A stretch of 48,926 nucleotides of DNA from Chloroflexota bacterium (GTDB taxonomy: Bacteria > Chloroflexota > Limnocylindria > Limnocylindrales > CSP1-4): positions 1 through 48,926 of the forward strand of contig JACCVQ010000232.1 in assembly GCA_013698095.1 (NCBI GenBank), given 5' to 3'. The notes under the pieces were generated by a model. That model had not been told where the DNA came from. It saw nothing but the letters and a program-made list of their open reading frames with translations, and did not search any database. The position numbers were made by a program, and so were the translations under genes. The stretch's first letter is position 1. The number at the start of each line of letters is the position of its first letter. Of the stretch, positions 7,530 to 16,673 are shown piece after piece.

Positions 7530-9758
7530 TTGCCGCCGTTCGTCTCGCTATCGCACGATCCCGCTCGCGCAGCGGGTCCGGCCGTCGACGGGCCGTTTCC
7601 CGCACGCCCGAAGCCGCAGGCCGCTGACCAGGTCGTGACGGACCGGCCCGATCTCCCCGCTCCTCTCGAGGTTTCGGAGCGGCGCTTCCGCGACGCCCTG
7701 GATGGTGTCGCCCTCCATGCCCTGATCCTCGACCTCGACGGACGGATCGTGTTCGCCAATCGCTACCACCACGCCGCCACCGGCTGGGCCGCGGAGGACC
7801 TCATCGGAGCGGACGCATTCGTCTGGCTGGCGAACGAGGACGACCCGGACGCCCGGCGTCGGGTCTATCTCGCCGAGACATCGGCTGGCCGAGTCGTGGA
7901 TCGCGTCGAGACGACCTGGAAGACCCGATCCGGTGAGGGGATCCTGATCGCCTGGACGAGCAGCGCCATCCGCGACGACGAGGGTCGGGTCGTGGCGGTG
8001 ACGTCGGTGGGCGAAGATGTCACCGCCCGGCGCGAGGCCGAGGCGGTCCGCTCGCGCCTGATCGGTGCGATCGACCAGGCGGCGGAGACGATCATCGTGA
8101 CCGACGCCGCGGCGCGCGTCGTCTACGCCAACCCGGCCTTCAGCGCCACGTCGGGCTACCCGGTCGATGATCTCCTGGGGCGCGACCTGTGGCAGTTCCT
8201 GCGCGAGGCGGGTGCATCCTCCATCAACCGGCGGCTGGCCACGCGGCTCCGCTCCGGCCGGTCGTGGAGCGGCGAGTGGGCTCTCCGCCGCCGCGACGGC
8301 GTGTCCTATCGCGAGGAGGTCACGATCTCGCCGGTCCGCGACCCGAGCGGCGGGATCTCGAGCTTCGTGTGCGTTGGCCGCGACGTCAGCCACCTCCGGG
8401 CGATCCAGGAGTCGCTCGACGCCACGATGCGCGAGCGTGTTGCGTTCGCTCATGCCCTCGCCCGGCTCGAGCAGCGCGCCACGCCGGAGGAGACGAGCCA
8501 GGACCTCACCGACGCGATGGTCGAGCTGGCCGACATCGACATCGCGACGGTGCTCAGCTTCGAGGCGACCGGCGAGGCCCGGGTCCTCGCCTGGACCGCT
8601 CCGATCGGCTATCCGCTGGTTGTTGGCGAGACGCTCCCGGCCGGTCGGGCGGCCTATATCCGCAAGCGGGCCGCGACCGGTGCATGGAGCGAACAGTTCA
8701 CGCCGCTCGAGCGCGACGGCGACTACGCCACGGCGTTGGCCGGGCTCGGGCTGCGAGCGATCGCGTCCGCGCCGATCGGCGGCAGCGACGGCCCGATCGG
8801 CATCGTGGCGGTCGGCACCACCGACGAGCGGGCCGCCCGTGGGATGCCGGACCAGCTGCCTGCGGTCATCGAGTTCGCCGCGGCCGCGCGGGGCTTGATC
8901 GCGGGTCCGCTGGCGACCCGCAACCGTCTCCGCGCCAGCCAGGACCGGATCCACGCCGTGATCGCGGCCGGGGCGTTCGATCCGGTGTTCCAACCGATCG
9001 TGTACCTCGCGACGGGCATCTCGATTGGCTACGAGGCGCTGACCCGCTTCCGCGACAACCGCCGGCCAGACCTCGTGTTTGCCGAGGCGGGCAGCGCCGA
9101 GGTCGGCCTCGAGCTGGAGGCGGCGACGTTGGAGCGGACGATGGATGCTGCCCAGGGCCTGCCGGTCGGGCCTTGGCTGGGCCTGAACGTGTCGGCGGCG
9201 ATGGTCCTCAACGGCACGACCCTTGCCCGGCTCCTGAAGCGGCGGACGCGGCCCATCGTGCTGGAGATCACCGAGCACGACCCGATCGCGGACTACCGGG
9301 CGGTCCGGGCCGCGGTGGCGTTGCTCGGCCCGGACGTTCGGATCGCGGTCGACGACGCCGGCGCCGGCGTGGCCAACTTCACCCACATCGTCGAGCTACG
9401 GCCGGACTTCGTGAAGATCGACGCAAGCCTCGTCGCGGGCGTGAACAGCGACCTCACCCGCCAGGCGCTGATCGTCGGGCTGCACCATTTCGCGCAGGCC
9501 ACGAACGGCTGGGTCATCGCCGAGGGCGTCGAGACCGAGGAAGAGCGCCAGTCCCTGATCGGCCTCGACGTGGTGCTCGGCCAGGGCTACCTGTTCGGGC
9601 GACCGGCGGATGTCGAGACGTGGCCGTCGCCGGCGGCCCGGATCCGTCCGAGCGACGCCGAGCTGAGCCCGCCCGACCCGGCGGGTTTGATGTCGCACGT
9701 GTTCGAGCGAGCCATCGACTCGGTCCCCGCGCGCGCACTCCCGCGCCGCCTTTCGTGA
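7530..9758 (+). CDS. PAS-PAS-GAF-EAL cyclic-di-GMP phosphodiesterase
   Basis: A soluble sensor-effector of about 742 residues. Two PAS domains lie at about 48-170 and 172-292 (both with the FANR/YANP and TGW/SGY loops and C-terminal PAC strands), a GAF-like domain at about 310-470, and an EAL domain at about 490-715. The EAL signature is at residues 502-504 (YEALTRF). The metal- and substrate-binding residues of active EAL enzymes are present: LGLNVSA, EITEH, VDDAGAG, FVKID, AEGVET and GQGYLFG. It should therefore hydrolyse c-di-GMP to pGpG under PAS/GAF control. No membrane segment is seen. The start is uncertain: TTG 7530 follows GGAGGG with short spacing, while the frame is open from 7416 with a poorly conserved extension. 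Confidence 0.9.
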   Translation: MPPFVSLSHDPARAAGPAVDGPFPARPKPQAADQVVTDRPDLPAPLEVSERRFRDALDGVALHALILDLDGRIVFANRYHHAATGWAAEDLIGADAFVWLANEDDPDARRRVYLAETSAGRVVDRVETTWKTRSGEGILIAWTSSAIRDDEGRVVAVTSVGEDVTARREAEAVRSRLIGAIDQAAETIIVTDAAARVVYANPAFSATSGYPVDDLLGRDLWQFLREAGASSINRRLATRLRSGRSWSGEWALRRRDGVSYREEVTISPVRDPSGGISSFVCVGRDVSHLRAIQESLDATMRERVAFAHALARLEQRATPEETSQDLTDAMVELADIDIATVLSFEATGEARVLAWTAPIGYPLVVGETLPAGRAAYIRKRAATGAWSEQFTPLERDGDYATALAGLGLRAIASAPIGGSDGPIGIVAVGTTDERAARGMPDQLPAVIEFAAAARGLIAGPLATRNRLRASQDRIHAVIAAGAFDPVFQPIVYLATGISIGYEALTRFRDNRRPDLVFAEAGSAEVGLELEAATLERTMDAAQGLPVGPWLGLNVSAAMVLNGTTLARLLKRRTRPIVLEITEHDPIADYRAVRAAVALLGPDVRIAVDDAGAGVANFTHIVELRPDFVKIDASLVAGVNSDLTRQALIVGLHHFAQATNGWVIAEGVETEEERQSLIGLDVVLGQGYLFGRPADVETWPSPAARIRPSDAELSPPDPAGLMSHVFERAIDSVPARALPRRLS

Positions 9759-10171
9759 CCGGCTAGCCGGATCGACCTGCCACGTCCAGATCGATCGATC
9801 GGCCATCGATCAGGCCTCGGGCGACCACTCCGCCACGCACCTCGCCCAAATATTCCAGGAAGGGCTGTCTGACGGTCATTCCGCGTTCAAGGGGCCGATT
9901 TCTGGAGATGAGCCGATGCACCCAAGAATCGCGGCAAGTATCCAATTTCCATAGGGACAGGCGTACTCGGCGACGGAAAGAGCCCGGAATAGTCCTTCTC
10001 GGAATAGCGGGCTGCGGACATTCGCGCTGGAAGCCTGCCGATCCCGATTGGAACAGAGCTGCAGGGAAACCGAAGGGTCCCAGGGTGTGATCCATTCGGA
10101 TGATGTGTTGGAGGTGGCGGACTGCCACGATCCGGTGCAGACGCAACACCAGTCCCGCCAACCCGGATGCA
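9759..10171. other. 413-bp intergenic region of lower GC with a MITE-like element
   Basis: No believable gene lies between the EAL gene and ftsH. GC content falls clearly below that of the flanking genes. At 9790-9811 there is a short GATCGAT/ATCGATC inverted repeat just after the EAL stop codon, a possible weak terminator without a T-tract. The region 9851-10006 is a repeat shared with 34198-34364. The rest, 10007-10171, should hold the ftsH promoter. Confidence 0.6.
9851..10006. repeat. MITE-like element, copy 1
   Basis: A 156-bp segment bounded by imperfect terminal inverted repeats: the left end TATTCCAGGAAGGGCT (9851-9866) matches the reverse complement of the right end AGTCCTTCTCGGAATA (9991-10006) at 13 of 16 positions. 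The left 16 bases and the right 20 bases recur almost unchanged at 34198-34213 and 34345-34364, while the interiors differ. Right-end flanks also pair (AGCCCG at 9981-9986 with CGGGCT at 10007-10012 region). No transposase fragment or clear target duplication is visible. A small non-autonomous element or the two ends of a deleted insertion sequence would both fit. Confidence 0.6.
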
Positions 10172-12589
10172 ATGAACACCCTCCGCCGCTTCAGGACACA
10201 GCTCCGTCGCCGTTCGGGCGCGGCGGCCGGGCGCGTGCGACGCCGGCCACGGATCGCCCTCGGCGCGAGCCTCGTCGGTGCGGCCATCCTCCTCGGGGTC
10301 GCCGCTGTGCTCGCGATCAACGGCAGCACGGCCACCAGCCCGGCCGCCCCTGGCTTCACGGTCCGCGACGGGTGGACGCTCGCCGAACTGGAACGCCGCG
10401 TCGCCGCGGGTGACGTCGACGCGATCACCGCCGCCGCGCCGACCGCGGCCCAGCCTGCTGGCCAGATCCTCGCCCGGCTGAAGACCGGTCAGGTCTTTGC
10501 GATCGAGCTCACCGTCTCGGCCGCCGACGCGGTCGCCGCGCTGACCGCCCTCGGCCACAGCGGCCTGCTGACGACCGAGGCCACAGCCATCGCCCGCCCG
10601 CCCGCGACCGCGGCTGTCTCGAGCCTCCTGACGATCGGCCTTCCGCTGCTTCTTCTCGTCGTCAGCGTCGGCATCGTCTGGCTCCTCGCGCGCCGGAGCC
10701 GGCGCAGTGGACGCGACCACACGACGTTCACGACGATCCTTCCACCGGATCCGACCGAGTCTGTCGCCGAGCAGGCCGCGCTCGTCGACGGAACCGCCCA
10801 CCACGTGCCCCAGGTCGCGCTCGCCGACGTCGCCGGCTGCGACGAGGCGAAGCTCGAGCTGACCGAGACGATCGAATTCCTGCGGACGCCCGAGCGTTTC
10901 CACAAGCTCGGTGCCCGGATTCCCCGCGGGATCATGCTATTTGGCCCGCCTGGCACCGGCAAGACGATGCTCGCCCGGGCCGTCGCGGCAGAAGCAGGCG
11001 TCCCGTTCCACTACGCGTCGGGCTCCGAGTTCGTGGAGAAGTACGTCGGGGTGGGCGCGAAGCGGATGCGCGACCTGTTCGCCCAGGCCCGCAAGCTCGG
11101 CCGCGGCGTCATCTTCTTCGACGAGTTCGATGCAATCGGCAAGACCCGCGGCGGTCCGAACAGCCACGAGGAGCGGGAGCAGACGCTCAATCAGCTGCTC
11201 GTCGAGCTCGACGGTTTCTCGACGACCGAGGACGTCATCGTCATCGCCGCGACGAACCGCCTCGACACGCTCGACCCGGCCGTCCTTCGGCCGGGCCGCT
11301 TCAATCGCAAGATCCACGTGGGCATGCCCGACGTGAAGGGCCGCCTCGCGATTCTCGCCGTCCACGCCCGGAACAAGCCGCTCGCGCCCGTCACCAGCCT
11401 CGAGGACATCGCTCGCAAGACCTACGGCTTCTCCGGGGCGATGCTGGCCGACCTCCTGAACGAGGCGGCGATCATGACCGCCCGCCGGCACGGCGAGGCG
11501 ATCGAGGCTGACGACCTCCACGCCGGCTGGTTGAAGGTCGCGGTCGGGACGTCACGGCGACGGTCGATGGACGAGCGGGAGCGCTCGATCATCGCCGCTC
11601 ACGAGATCGGCCATGCGATCTGCGGGAGGCTCCACGGCGACAAGCGCCGGGTCGAGGAGATCTCCCTGTTCGCCCACGGCGATGCGCTCGGCGTCACCGT
11701 CAGCAGCCAGGAGGACAACGACCTCCCGTCGGAGTCCGACGTGCGCGCCCGGCTGGTCGCCCTGATGGGCGGCCGGGCCGCCGAGGAGATCCTCTTCCAC
11801 GAGGTGACGGGCGGGGCCTCGAACGACTTCGAGCAGGCCAACCGGCTGGCCGAGCTCATGGTGGTGAAGTGGGGAATGGGCCGAGATCCAGATGCGATCG
11901 ATGGCGGCATCTCCGGCCGCGGCGTCCTGTCGTTCTTCGTCCCGCCGTCGGGTGGCCGGCTCCTCCCATCGGACGTCCAGCCGGCAGCGACCCGCGCGAT
12001 CCGCTCGATCCTCGACCAGGCCTACGCCGAGGCGAGCCGGACCCTCGTCGCCAACCTTGACATCCTGCGCCGCCTTGCCGCGTACCTCGTGGAGCACGAG
12101 CGCGTCGACGGCGAGACGTTCGATGAGCTGTTCGACGGACGCCGCGCGGTCCCGAACTCCGGTGACGAGTGGCGCGCCGCCGCGAGCCGGCCGCGCGAGT
12201 GGGGCGAGGTGACCGACCTGGCCGATCGGCGGACCCAACGCGAACCGCGGCCGATCGCGGTCGCGGCGACCACCGCCAGCGAGGGACTCACCGCCAGCGA
12301 GAGACTCATGCCCGAGCCGGCGACCGCTTCCGTCGCCACCGGCGGCTCGACGCGTCGCGTCGCCGTCACGACCGCTGGCGCGCCGTTCGACGCTCCCGCG
12401 ACGGTCCCGGTCGAGCGAGTCGCGGCCGCCGTCGCTGGATCGCCCCGATCGCTCGGCGTACCCGGTCCAGCCCGCCGTGTCAGGGCGCGGCGCCCGGCCG
12501 GTCGGCGGGTGCGGAGCGTTGCCGCAGCCTGGCTCCTGCGTGCCGAGCGGCGACTCCGCCCGCCCGCCCTCGACGCGGACCAGTCCTGA
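10172..12589 (+). CDS. ftsH: FtsH-type ATP-dependent zinc metalloprotease
   Basis: An 805-residue membrane AAA+ protease. After a basic N-terminus there is a transmembrane helix at about 28-50, an extracytoplasmic domain, and a second helix near 150-172 (LLTIGLPLLLLVVSVGIVWLL). The AAA domain has Walker A GPPGTGKT at 258-265, Walker B FFDEFDAIG and the second-region-of-homology arginines (RPGRFNRK). The protease domain has HEIGH at 477-481, instead of the common HEAGH, and the third zinc ligand Asp 552 in TGGASND. Compared with the usual 610-650 residues there is an extra C-terminal tail of about 150 residues, Ala/Arg/Pro-rich and ending in a strongly basic stretch. The ATG at 10172 sits just before the basic N-terminus; upstream in-frame ATGs lack conservation signals. 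Confidence 0.94.
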   Translation: MNTLRRFRTQLRRRSGAAAGRVRRRPRIALGASLVGAAILLGVAAVLAINGSTATSPAAPGFTVRDGWTLAELERRVAAGDVDAITAAAPTAAQPAGQILARLKTGQVFAIELTVSAADAVAALTALGHSGLLTTEATAIARPPATAAVSSLLTIGLPLLLLVVSVGIVWLLARRSRRSGRDHTTFTTILPPDPTESVAEQAALVDGTAHHVPQVALADVAGCDEAKLELTETIEFLRTPERFHKLGARIPRGIMLFGPPGTGKTMLARAVAAEAGVPFHYASGSEFVEKYVGVGAKRMRDLFAQARKLGRGVIFFDEFDAIGKTRGGPNSHEEREQTLNQLLVELDGFSTTEDVIVIAATNRLDTLDPAVLRPGRFNRKIHVGMPDVKGRLAILAVHARNKPLAPVTSLEDIARKTYGFSGAMLADLLNEAAIMTARRHGEAIEADDLHAGWLKVAVGTSRRRSMDERERSIIAAHEIGHAICGRLHGDKRRVEEISLFAHGDALGVTVSSQEDNDLPSESDVRARLVALMGGRAAEEILFHEVTGGASNDFEQANRLAELMVVKWGMGRDPDAIDGGISGRGVLSFFVPPSGGRLLPSDVQPAATRAIRSILDQAYAEASRTLVANLDILRRLAAYLVEHERVDGETFDELFDGRRAVPNSGDEWRAAASRPREWGEVTDLADRRTQREPRPIAVAATTASEGLTASERLMPEPATASVATGGSTRRVAVTTAGAPFDAPATVPVERVAAAVAGSPRSLGVPGPARRVRARRPAGRRVRSVAAAWLLRAERRLRPPALDADQS

Positions 12590-12796
12590 GCTGCGGCTCG
12601 CGCCCTGGTTCCCAACCCGCGCGATCCTGCATTCGGATGAGGCGCCACCTGACCAAACGACGACGCCCGCGTCGCCCCGCCAGCCGATCGGGTCCTACCG
12701 AATGGACAGCCGGGCCGGCATCGTGTCCTGCACCACAACCCCACAGCGGCGGAACCGACCCCGGTCCTCACGGATCAGACCAGCGCAGGGAGAGAG
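12590..12796. promoter_or_regulatory. 207-bp promoter-containing gap upstream of the 12797 gene
   Basis: No gene is seen. The ribosome binding site of the next gene, AGGGAGAGAG at 12786-12795, is immediately before its ATG. No clear promoter hexamers or terminator hairpin with a T-tract could be picked out after the ftsH stop codon. Confidence 0.35.
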
Positions 12797-13174
12797 ATGG
12801 AGACGTTCGAGACGGAGACCTCATCCGCGGTCGCGGCTTCCCACGAGGGCGCGGGCGAACAGCCGTTCCTGGAGCTCGCCGGCGTCAAGGGATCGAGCCT
12901 CCGGGCGACACGAACCGGCCTGACCGTCTGTCCCTGCCGCGACATCTCGGCGCCGCGCGAAGCCGGTGACCGCCACTGGGGTTATGACGAGCTCACTGAC
13001 CTCCGGCTCGACGCCTACGGCTCGGTCGGGGTCATCCGGGCCACGATCCGCTCCAGTGGGGCGCTCCTGCCACTGCTCCTGCTCGAGCCCGACCAGATCG
13101 CGGCGGCCCGGCGGACGCTCGAGATCGTCTGGAACCTGATGAACATGAAGCGCACCCAGGGCACGATCGCATGA
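12797..13174 (+). CDS. Hypothetical protein, first gene of a two-gene overlap unit
   Basis: A 125-residue protein I cannot assign. It has an acidic N-terminus, one VCPC motif near the middle, and a beta-rich core (LRLDAYGSVGVIRATIRSS) ending in a helix (AAARRTLEIVWNLMNMKR). The core resembles small regulatory beta-barrels but no family is certain. There is no signal peptide or membrane helix. The ATG at 12797 follows a purine-rich ribosome binding site. Its stop codon overlaps the ATG of the zinc-ribbon gene (ATGA at 13171-13174), so the two are almost certainly translated together and may form a complex. They sit just ahead of the ABC exporter operon. Confidence 0.65.
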   Translation: METFETETSSAVAASHEGAGEQPFLELAGVKGSSLRATRTGLTVCPCRDISAPREAGDRHWGYDELTDLRLDAYGSVGVIRATIRSSGALLPLLLLEPDQIAAARRTLEIVWNLMNMKRTQGTIA

Positions 13175-13752
13175 GGCTTTTCGGCTCCACGAAGACCCGC
13201 CCGGCGGTCCCGGCAGGGCCCGCCCGGAGGCCCGCCACCGAGCCCGTCTGCCTCCAGTGTGGAATGGTCGCCGCCAGTGCTGAGGTGTCGTTCTGCCGGC
13301 GCTGCGGGCTGCCGATCGGCGCCGCCCCGCGAGCCGCTGCCGCCCTGCCAAGCTGTCCGATCTGCTACGCGACCGTCGGTGACGACGGCCTTCTCGTGTC
13401 GTTCCGCCAGCGCACGGCGCGGATCGACCTGGTCGCCCACATGTTCGAGCACGATCAGTACCCGGTCGGCGACGACGAGTACCTCGAGTCGCTCCGGGCT
13501 GGCGACATGATCAGGATCGGGCACTGGCAGGCGCCGTTCGACCTGGTCCGGCGCTACCTCGTGACGGGCGCCATCGACGGCGGCCGGAATCGCTCCTTCC
13601 AGCACTCGACGATCGTGACCGCGATGTCGCAGCTCAGGCGCTGGGGCCCGGAGGCCGACATCTTCGGTGACCAGGAGGAGTGGCGCGCCGCGCGACAGGC
13701 CGTCACCGATCTCCTCGAGCGGTACCAGCGAGGCTCGTTGATCCGCGCCTGA
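13171..13752 (+). CDS. Hypothetical zinc-ribbon protein
   Basis: A 193-residue protein with six cysteines in three CxxC pairs at residues 27/30, 42/45 and 62/65 (VCLQCG, FCRRCG, SCPICY). The first two pairs look like a zinc ribbon; the third opens the next domain. Residues 70-193 form an unfamiliar alpha/beta region with conserved-looking HMFEHDQYP and an aromatic/charged C-terminus. It overlaps the preceding unknown gene by four bases and precedes the first ABC ATPase by 37 bp. A metal-stabilised adaptor role is possible but not shown; I do not know a function. Confidence 0.65.
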   Translation: MRLFGSTKTRPAVPAGPARRPATEPVCLQCGMVAASAEVSFCRRCGLPIGAAPRAAAALPSCPICYATVGDDGLLVSFRQRTARIDLVAHMFEHDQYPVGDDEYLESLRAGDMIRIGHWQAPFDLVRRYLVTGAIDGGRNRSFQHSTIVTAMSQLRRWGPEADIFGDQEEWRAARQAVTDLLERYQRGSLIRA

Positions 13753-13789
13753 CCGGCGCGGCCGCCGCCGCGGCGGGTACCCTGACGCC

Positions 13790-14746
13790 GTGAGCTTGAT
13801 CGCGACCGATGGCCTGACCAAGCGCTACCCCGGGGGCGTCACCGCGCTCGACGGCCTGACCGTCGAGATCGAGCCCGGGATCGTCGGCCTCGTCGGCTCG
13901 AACGGTGCCGGCAAGAGCACGTTGCTGAAGATCCTCCTCGGCCTGCTCGACTCGACGTCGGGCTCTGCGACGGTCTTCGACAAGGACGTCCGGACCCACG
14001 GCATCGAAATCCGCGAGCTCGTTGGCTACATGCCCGAGCACGACTGCCTGCCGCCGGACATGAGCGCAACGGACGTCGTCTCGCATCTCGCGCTGATCTC
14101 CGGCCTGCCCCGGACAGCCGCCCGCGAGCGAACCGCCGAGGTCCTCCGCCACGTCGGCCTGTATGAGGAGCGCTACCGCGCGATCGGGGGCTACTCGACC
14201 GGGATGAAGCAACGGGTCAAGCTCGCCCAGGCACTCGTCCACGACCCGCGGCTGCTCCTCCTCGACGAGCCGACGAACGGCCTCGATCCGGCCGGCCGTG
14301 ACGAGATGCTCGAGCTGATCCGGCGGACGGGCCACGAGTTCGGGATCGCGGTCATCGTCGCCTCGCACCTCCTCGGCGAGATCGAGCGGGTGTGCGACCA
14401 CCTCGTCGCGATCGAGGGCGGCAGGCTCCTCCGATCTGCGCCCCTGGGCTCGTTCACGGAGCGGACCGGAACCCTGGCGGTCGAGGTCGAGGACGGCCGC
14501 GACGCCCTCGCCGCGCGCCTCGTCGCCCGCGGCCTGCGGGTCGCGATCGACGGTTCGGCGGTGCTCGTGGACCTCGTCGACGAGGCGCCGTTCGACATCG
14601 TCCGCGACCTGGTCGTGGAGCTCGACGTGCCGCTCGTCCGGATGGAGCAGCGCCGCCACCGTCTCGAGGACCTGTTCCGCGATGCGCCGGCGGGCGTGCC
14701 GGTGGTCGTGAATCCGGCCGATGCTCCCGAGGAGGTCGCGCCATGA
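13790..14746 (+). CDS. ABC transporter ATP-binding protein (first cassette)
   Basis: A 318-residue ABC ATPase of the ABC-2/export (CcmA/NatA-like) type. Walker A is GSNGAGKST near residue 36, the signature loop is YSTGMKQRVKLA (a variant of LSGGQ), and Walker B with D-loop is LLLLDEPTNGLDP; an H-loop histidine follows in VASHLLGEIE. The C-terminal 90 residues form a family-specific accessory region. It begins with GTG at 13790 and its last codons overlap the ATG of the permease at 14743. It should power the membrane protein next to it; the cargo is unknown. Confidence 0.93.
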   Translation: MSLIATDGLTKRYPGGVTALDGLTVEIEPGIVGLVGSNGAGKSTLLKILLGLLDSTSGSATVFDKDVRTHGIEIRELVGYMPEHDCLPPDMSATDVVSHLALISGLPRTAARERTAEVLRHVGLYEERYRAIGGYSTGMKQRVKLAQALVHDPRLLLLDEPTNGLDPAGRDEMLELIRRTGHEFGIAVIVASHLLGEIERVCDHLVAIEGGRLLRSAPLGSFTERTGTLAVEVEDGRDALAARLVARGLRVAIDGSAVLVDLVDEAPFDIVRDLVVELDVPLVRMEQRRHRLEDLFRDAPAGVPVVVNPADAPEEVAP

Positions 14747-15654
14747 CGGCGCCGCCGGTGACCCGCAGCGGCAACATCTACGACCTCGGCTATCGGCGCT
14801 ACGAGGGGCCCCGGCTCGGCCGCGCCCACGCGATCCGATCGCTCGTGAGTCACAGCTTCCGGACGACGTTCGGGATCGGCCGGAGCGGTCGGGCGAAGAT
14901 CGCGCCCGTGACCTTCGGGGCGATGGCCCTCCTGCCCGCGGTCCTCATCGTCGGCGTCCTCGCGATCGTCGCGCGGCTCGGCATCGACGACGACATCGGC
15001 GAGATCGGGCTCGTCGGCTTCTCGAGCTACTTCGGTGCGATCTCGGCAATCATCGCGCTGTTCTGCGCCGCCCAAGCGCCGGAGCTTTTCGGGCGCGACC
15101 AGCGCCACGGCGTATTGCCGCTGTACTTCGCGCGCGCCCTGCGTCGGTCCGACTATGCCCTTGCCCGGCTGGCCGGCTTCTGCCTCGCGCTCCTCGTCCT
15201 CCTGCTCCTGCCGATGACAATCCTGTTTCTCGGCCGGGTGCTGCTCTCGACCGACGTGGCCGTGGGCTTCACCCGGAACCTGCCGAGCCTTCCGCCGGTC
15301 CTCGCCCAGGCGCTGACGATCGCGGGCCTGCTCGGTGGCATGTCGATGGCGATCTCGGCCTACACGCCGCGGCGGGCCTATGCCACGGCCGGGATCATCG
15401 CCCTGTTTGTGCTGCCGGGGATCGTGTCGAGCATCATCATCGAGCTCGGCTCGGGCACGATCGGCAACCTGCTGGTCCTGCTCAGCCCGAGCAGCGTCAT
15501 CGACGGTACGAACGGCCTCTTCTTCGGCCTCGACCCCGAGTCCGGGCTGTTCTTCTTCGACCTCCCACACTGGACGTTCCTCGTGAGCGCGGTGGCCCTG
15601 GTCGTCGTGTTCGTCATCCTCATCGTCCGCCGCTTCGCCCGGATCGCGACATGA
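14743..15654 (+). CDS. ABC-2 type permease (first cassette)
   Basis: A 303-residue polytopic membrane protein with about six hydrophobic segments (for example ALLPAVLIVGVLAIVA, ISAIIALFCAAQ, CLALLVLLLLPMTILFL and a last one VSAVALVVVFVILIV). The motif RRYEGPRLGR near residue 25 and the HGVLPLYFARALRRSDY loop after the second helix match the ABC-2 permease family, in which that loop contacts the ATPase. Its start overlaps the end of the first ATPase (ATGA) and its end overlaps the start of the second ATPase (ATGA at 15651), which shows strict translational coupling. Confidence 0.88.
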   Translation: MTAPPVTRSGNIYDLGYRRYEGPRLGRAHAIRSLVSHSFRTTFGIGRSGRAKIAPVTFGAMALLPAVLIVGVLAIVARLGIDDDIGEIGLVGFSSYFGAISAIIALFCAAQAPELFGRDQRHGVLPLYFARALRRSDYALARLAGFCLALLVLLLLPMTILFLGRVLLSTDVAVGFTRNLPSLPPVLAQALTIAGLLGGMSMAISAYTPRRAYATAGIIALFVLPGIVSSIIIELGSGTIGNLLVLLSPSSVIDGTNGLFFGLDPESGLFFFDLPHWTFLVSAVALVVVFVILIVRRFARIAT

Positions 15655-16673
15655 CGCTGCCGACCCCGCCGACCCCATCGACGCCGCCGCCGGCAGCGAC
15701 CCCTGCCACCGTCGCGCCAGCCCACGCGGGAGCGATCGACCCGGCCGTCGTCGATCCGCGCCTGCCCATCGTTCTCGATCGGGTCTCGCGCTGGTACGGC
15801 AATGTGGTCGCGATCAACGACGTCAGCTTCAGCCTCGGGGCCGGCATCACGGGCCTCCTGGGCCCGAACGGGGCCGGCAAGTCGACCCTCCTCCACCTCT
15901 TGGCCGGCCTCCTCCGCCCATCGTCGGGCCGAGTCTTGATTGCCGGCCGGCCGGCCTGGCGCGAGCCGTCGATCTACCGCGAGATCGGCCTCGTTCCCGA
16001 GCGCGAGGCGGTCCACTCGTTCCTGACCGGTCGCCAGTTCGTCGACTTTGCCGCCCGGCTCCAGGGTCTGCCCGATCCGGAGGCGGCCACAGCGCGGGCG
16101 ATCGACGTTGTCGACCTCGCCGCGGCCGCCGATCGCGCGGTCGGGACGTATTCCAAGGGGATGCGCCAGCGGGTGAAGATCGCCGCGGCCCTCGTCCACG
16201 AGCCGCCGATCCTGCTCCTCGACGAGCCGTTCAACGGCATGGATCCGCGCCAGCGGTTGCACATGATGGATCTCCTGCGCTCGATGGCGGCGGACGGTCG
16301 GACGATCCTGTTCTCGTCGCACATCCTCGAGGAGGTCGAACGACTGGCGGACGGCATCCTGGTCATCCATGCCGGGCGCCTGGCGGCTGCCGGTGACTAT
16401 CGCGAGATCCGGCGCCTGATGACGGATCGGCCGCACACGTTCCGGGTCCGCTCGTCGGACGATCGCCGGCTCGCGTCGGCGTTCCTGTCGGAGCCCGCGG
16501 TCTTCGGGGCGGAGCTCCGCGACGACCGGCTGACAGTCCGAGTCTCGGAGTTCTCCGGGTTCACCCGGATCGTTGCCCGGGTCGCGCGCGACGCCGACGT
16601 CCGGCTGTTCGAGGTCGCCCCGACCGACGACTCGCTCGAGAGCGTGTTCGAGTACCTCGTGAGCCGGCGATGA
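15651..16673 (+). CDS. ABC transporter ATP-binding protein (second cassette)
   Basis: A 340-residue ABC ATPase. A Pro/Thr/Ala-rich leader of about 35 residues precedes the domain. Walker A is GPNGAGKST, the signature is YSKGMRQRVKIA, Walker B is ILLLDEPFNGMDP, and the H-loop is SSHILEEVE. It is related to the first cassette of the same operon but clearly diverged. The start at ATG 15651 overlaps the stop of the upstream permease and its stop overlaps the ATG of the next permease (16670). Two ATPases and two permeases in one chain could build either two homodimeric exporters or one hetero-tetrameric one. Confidence 0.92.
   Translation: MTLPTPPTPSTPPPAATPATVAPAHAGAIDPAVVDPRLPIVLDRVSRWYGNVVAINDVSFSLGAGITGLLGPNGAGKSTLLHLLAGLLRPSSGRVLIAGRPAWREPSIYREIGLVPEREAVHSFLTGRQFVDFAARLQGLPDPEAATARAIDVVDLAAAADRAVGTYSKGMRQRVKIAAALVHEPPILLLDEPFNGMDPRQRLHMMDLLRSMAADGRTILFSSHILEEVERLADGILVIHAGRLAAAGDYREIRRLMTDRPHTFRVRSSDDRRLASAFLSEPAVFGAELRDDRLTVRVSEFSGFTRIVARVARDADVRLFEVAPTDDSLESVFEYLVSRR

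Noticed and set aside
7548..9386. 612-residue open frame antisense to the EAL protein
   Set aside because: Composition is Arg/Asp/His-rich with no domain; the opposite strand encodes PAS, GAF and EAL motifs.
14191..15678. 495-residue open frame antisense to the ABC permease
   Set aside because: Highly charged, repetitive composition without motif, opposite to well-defined membrane helices.
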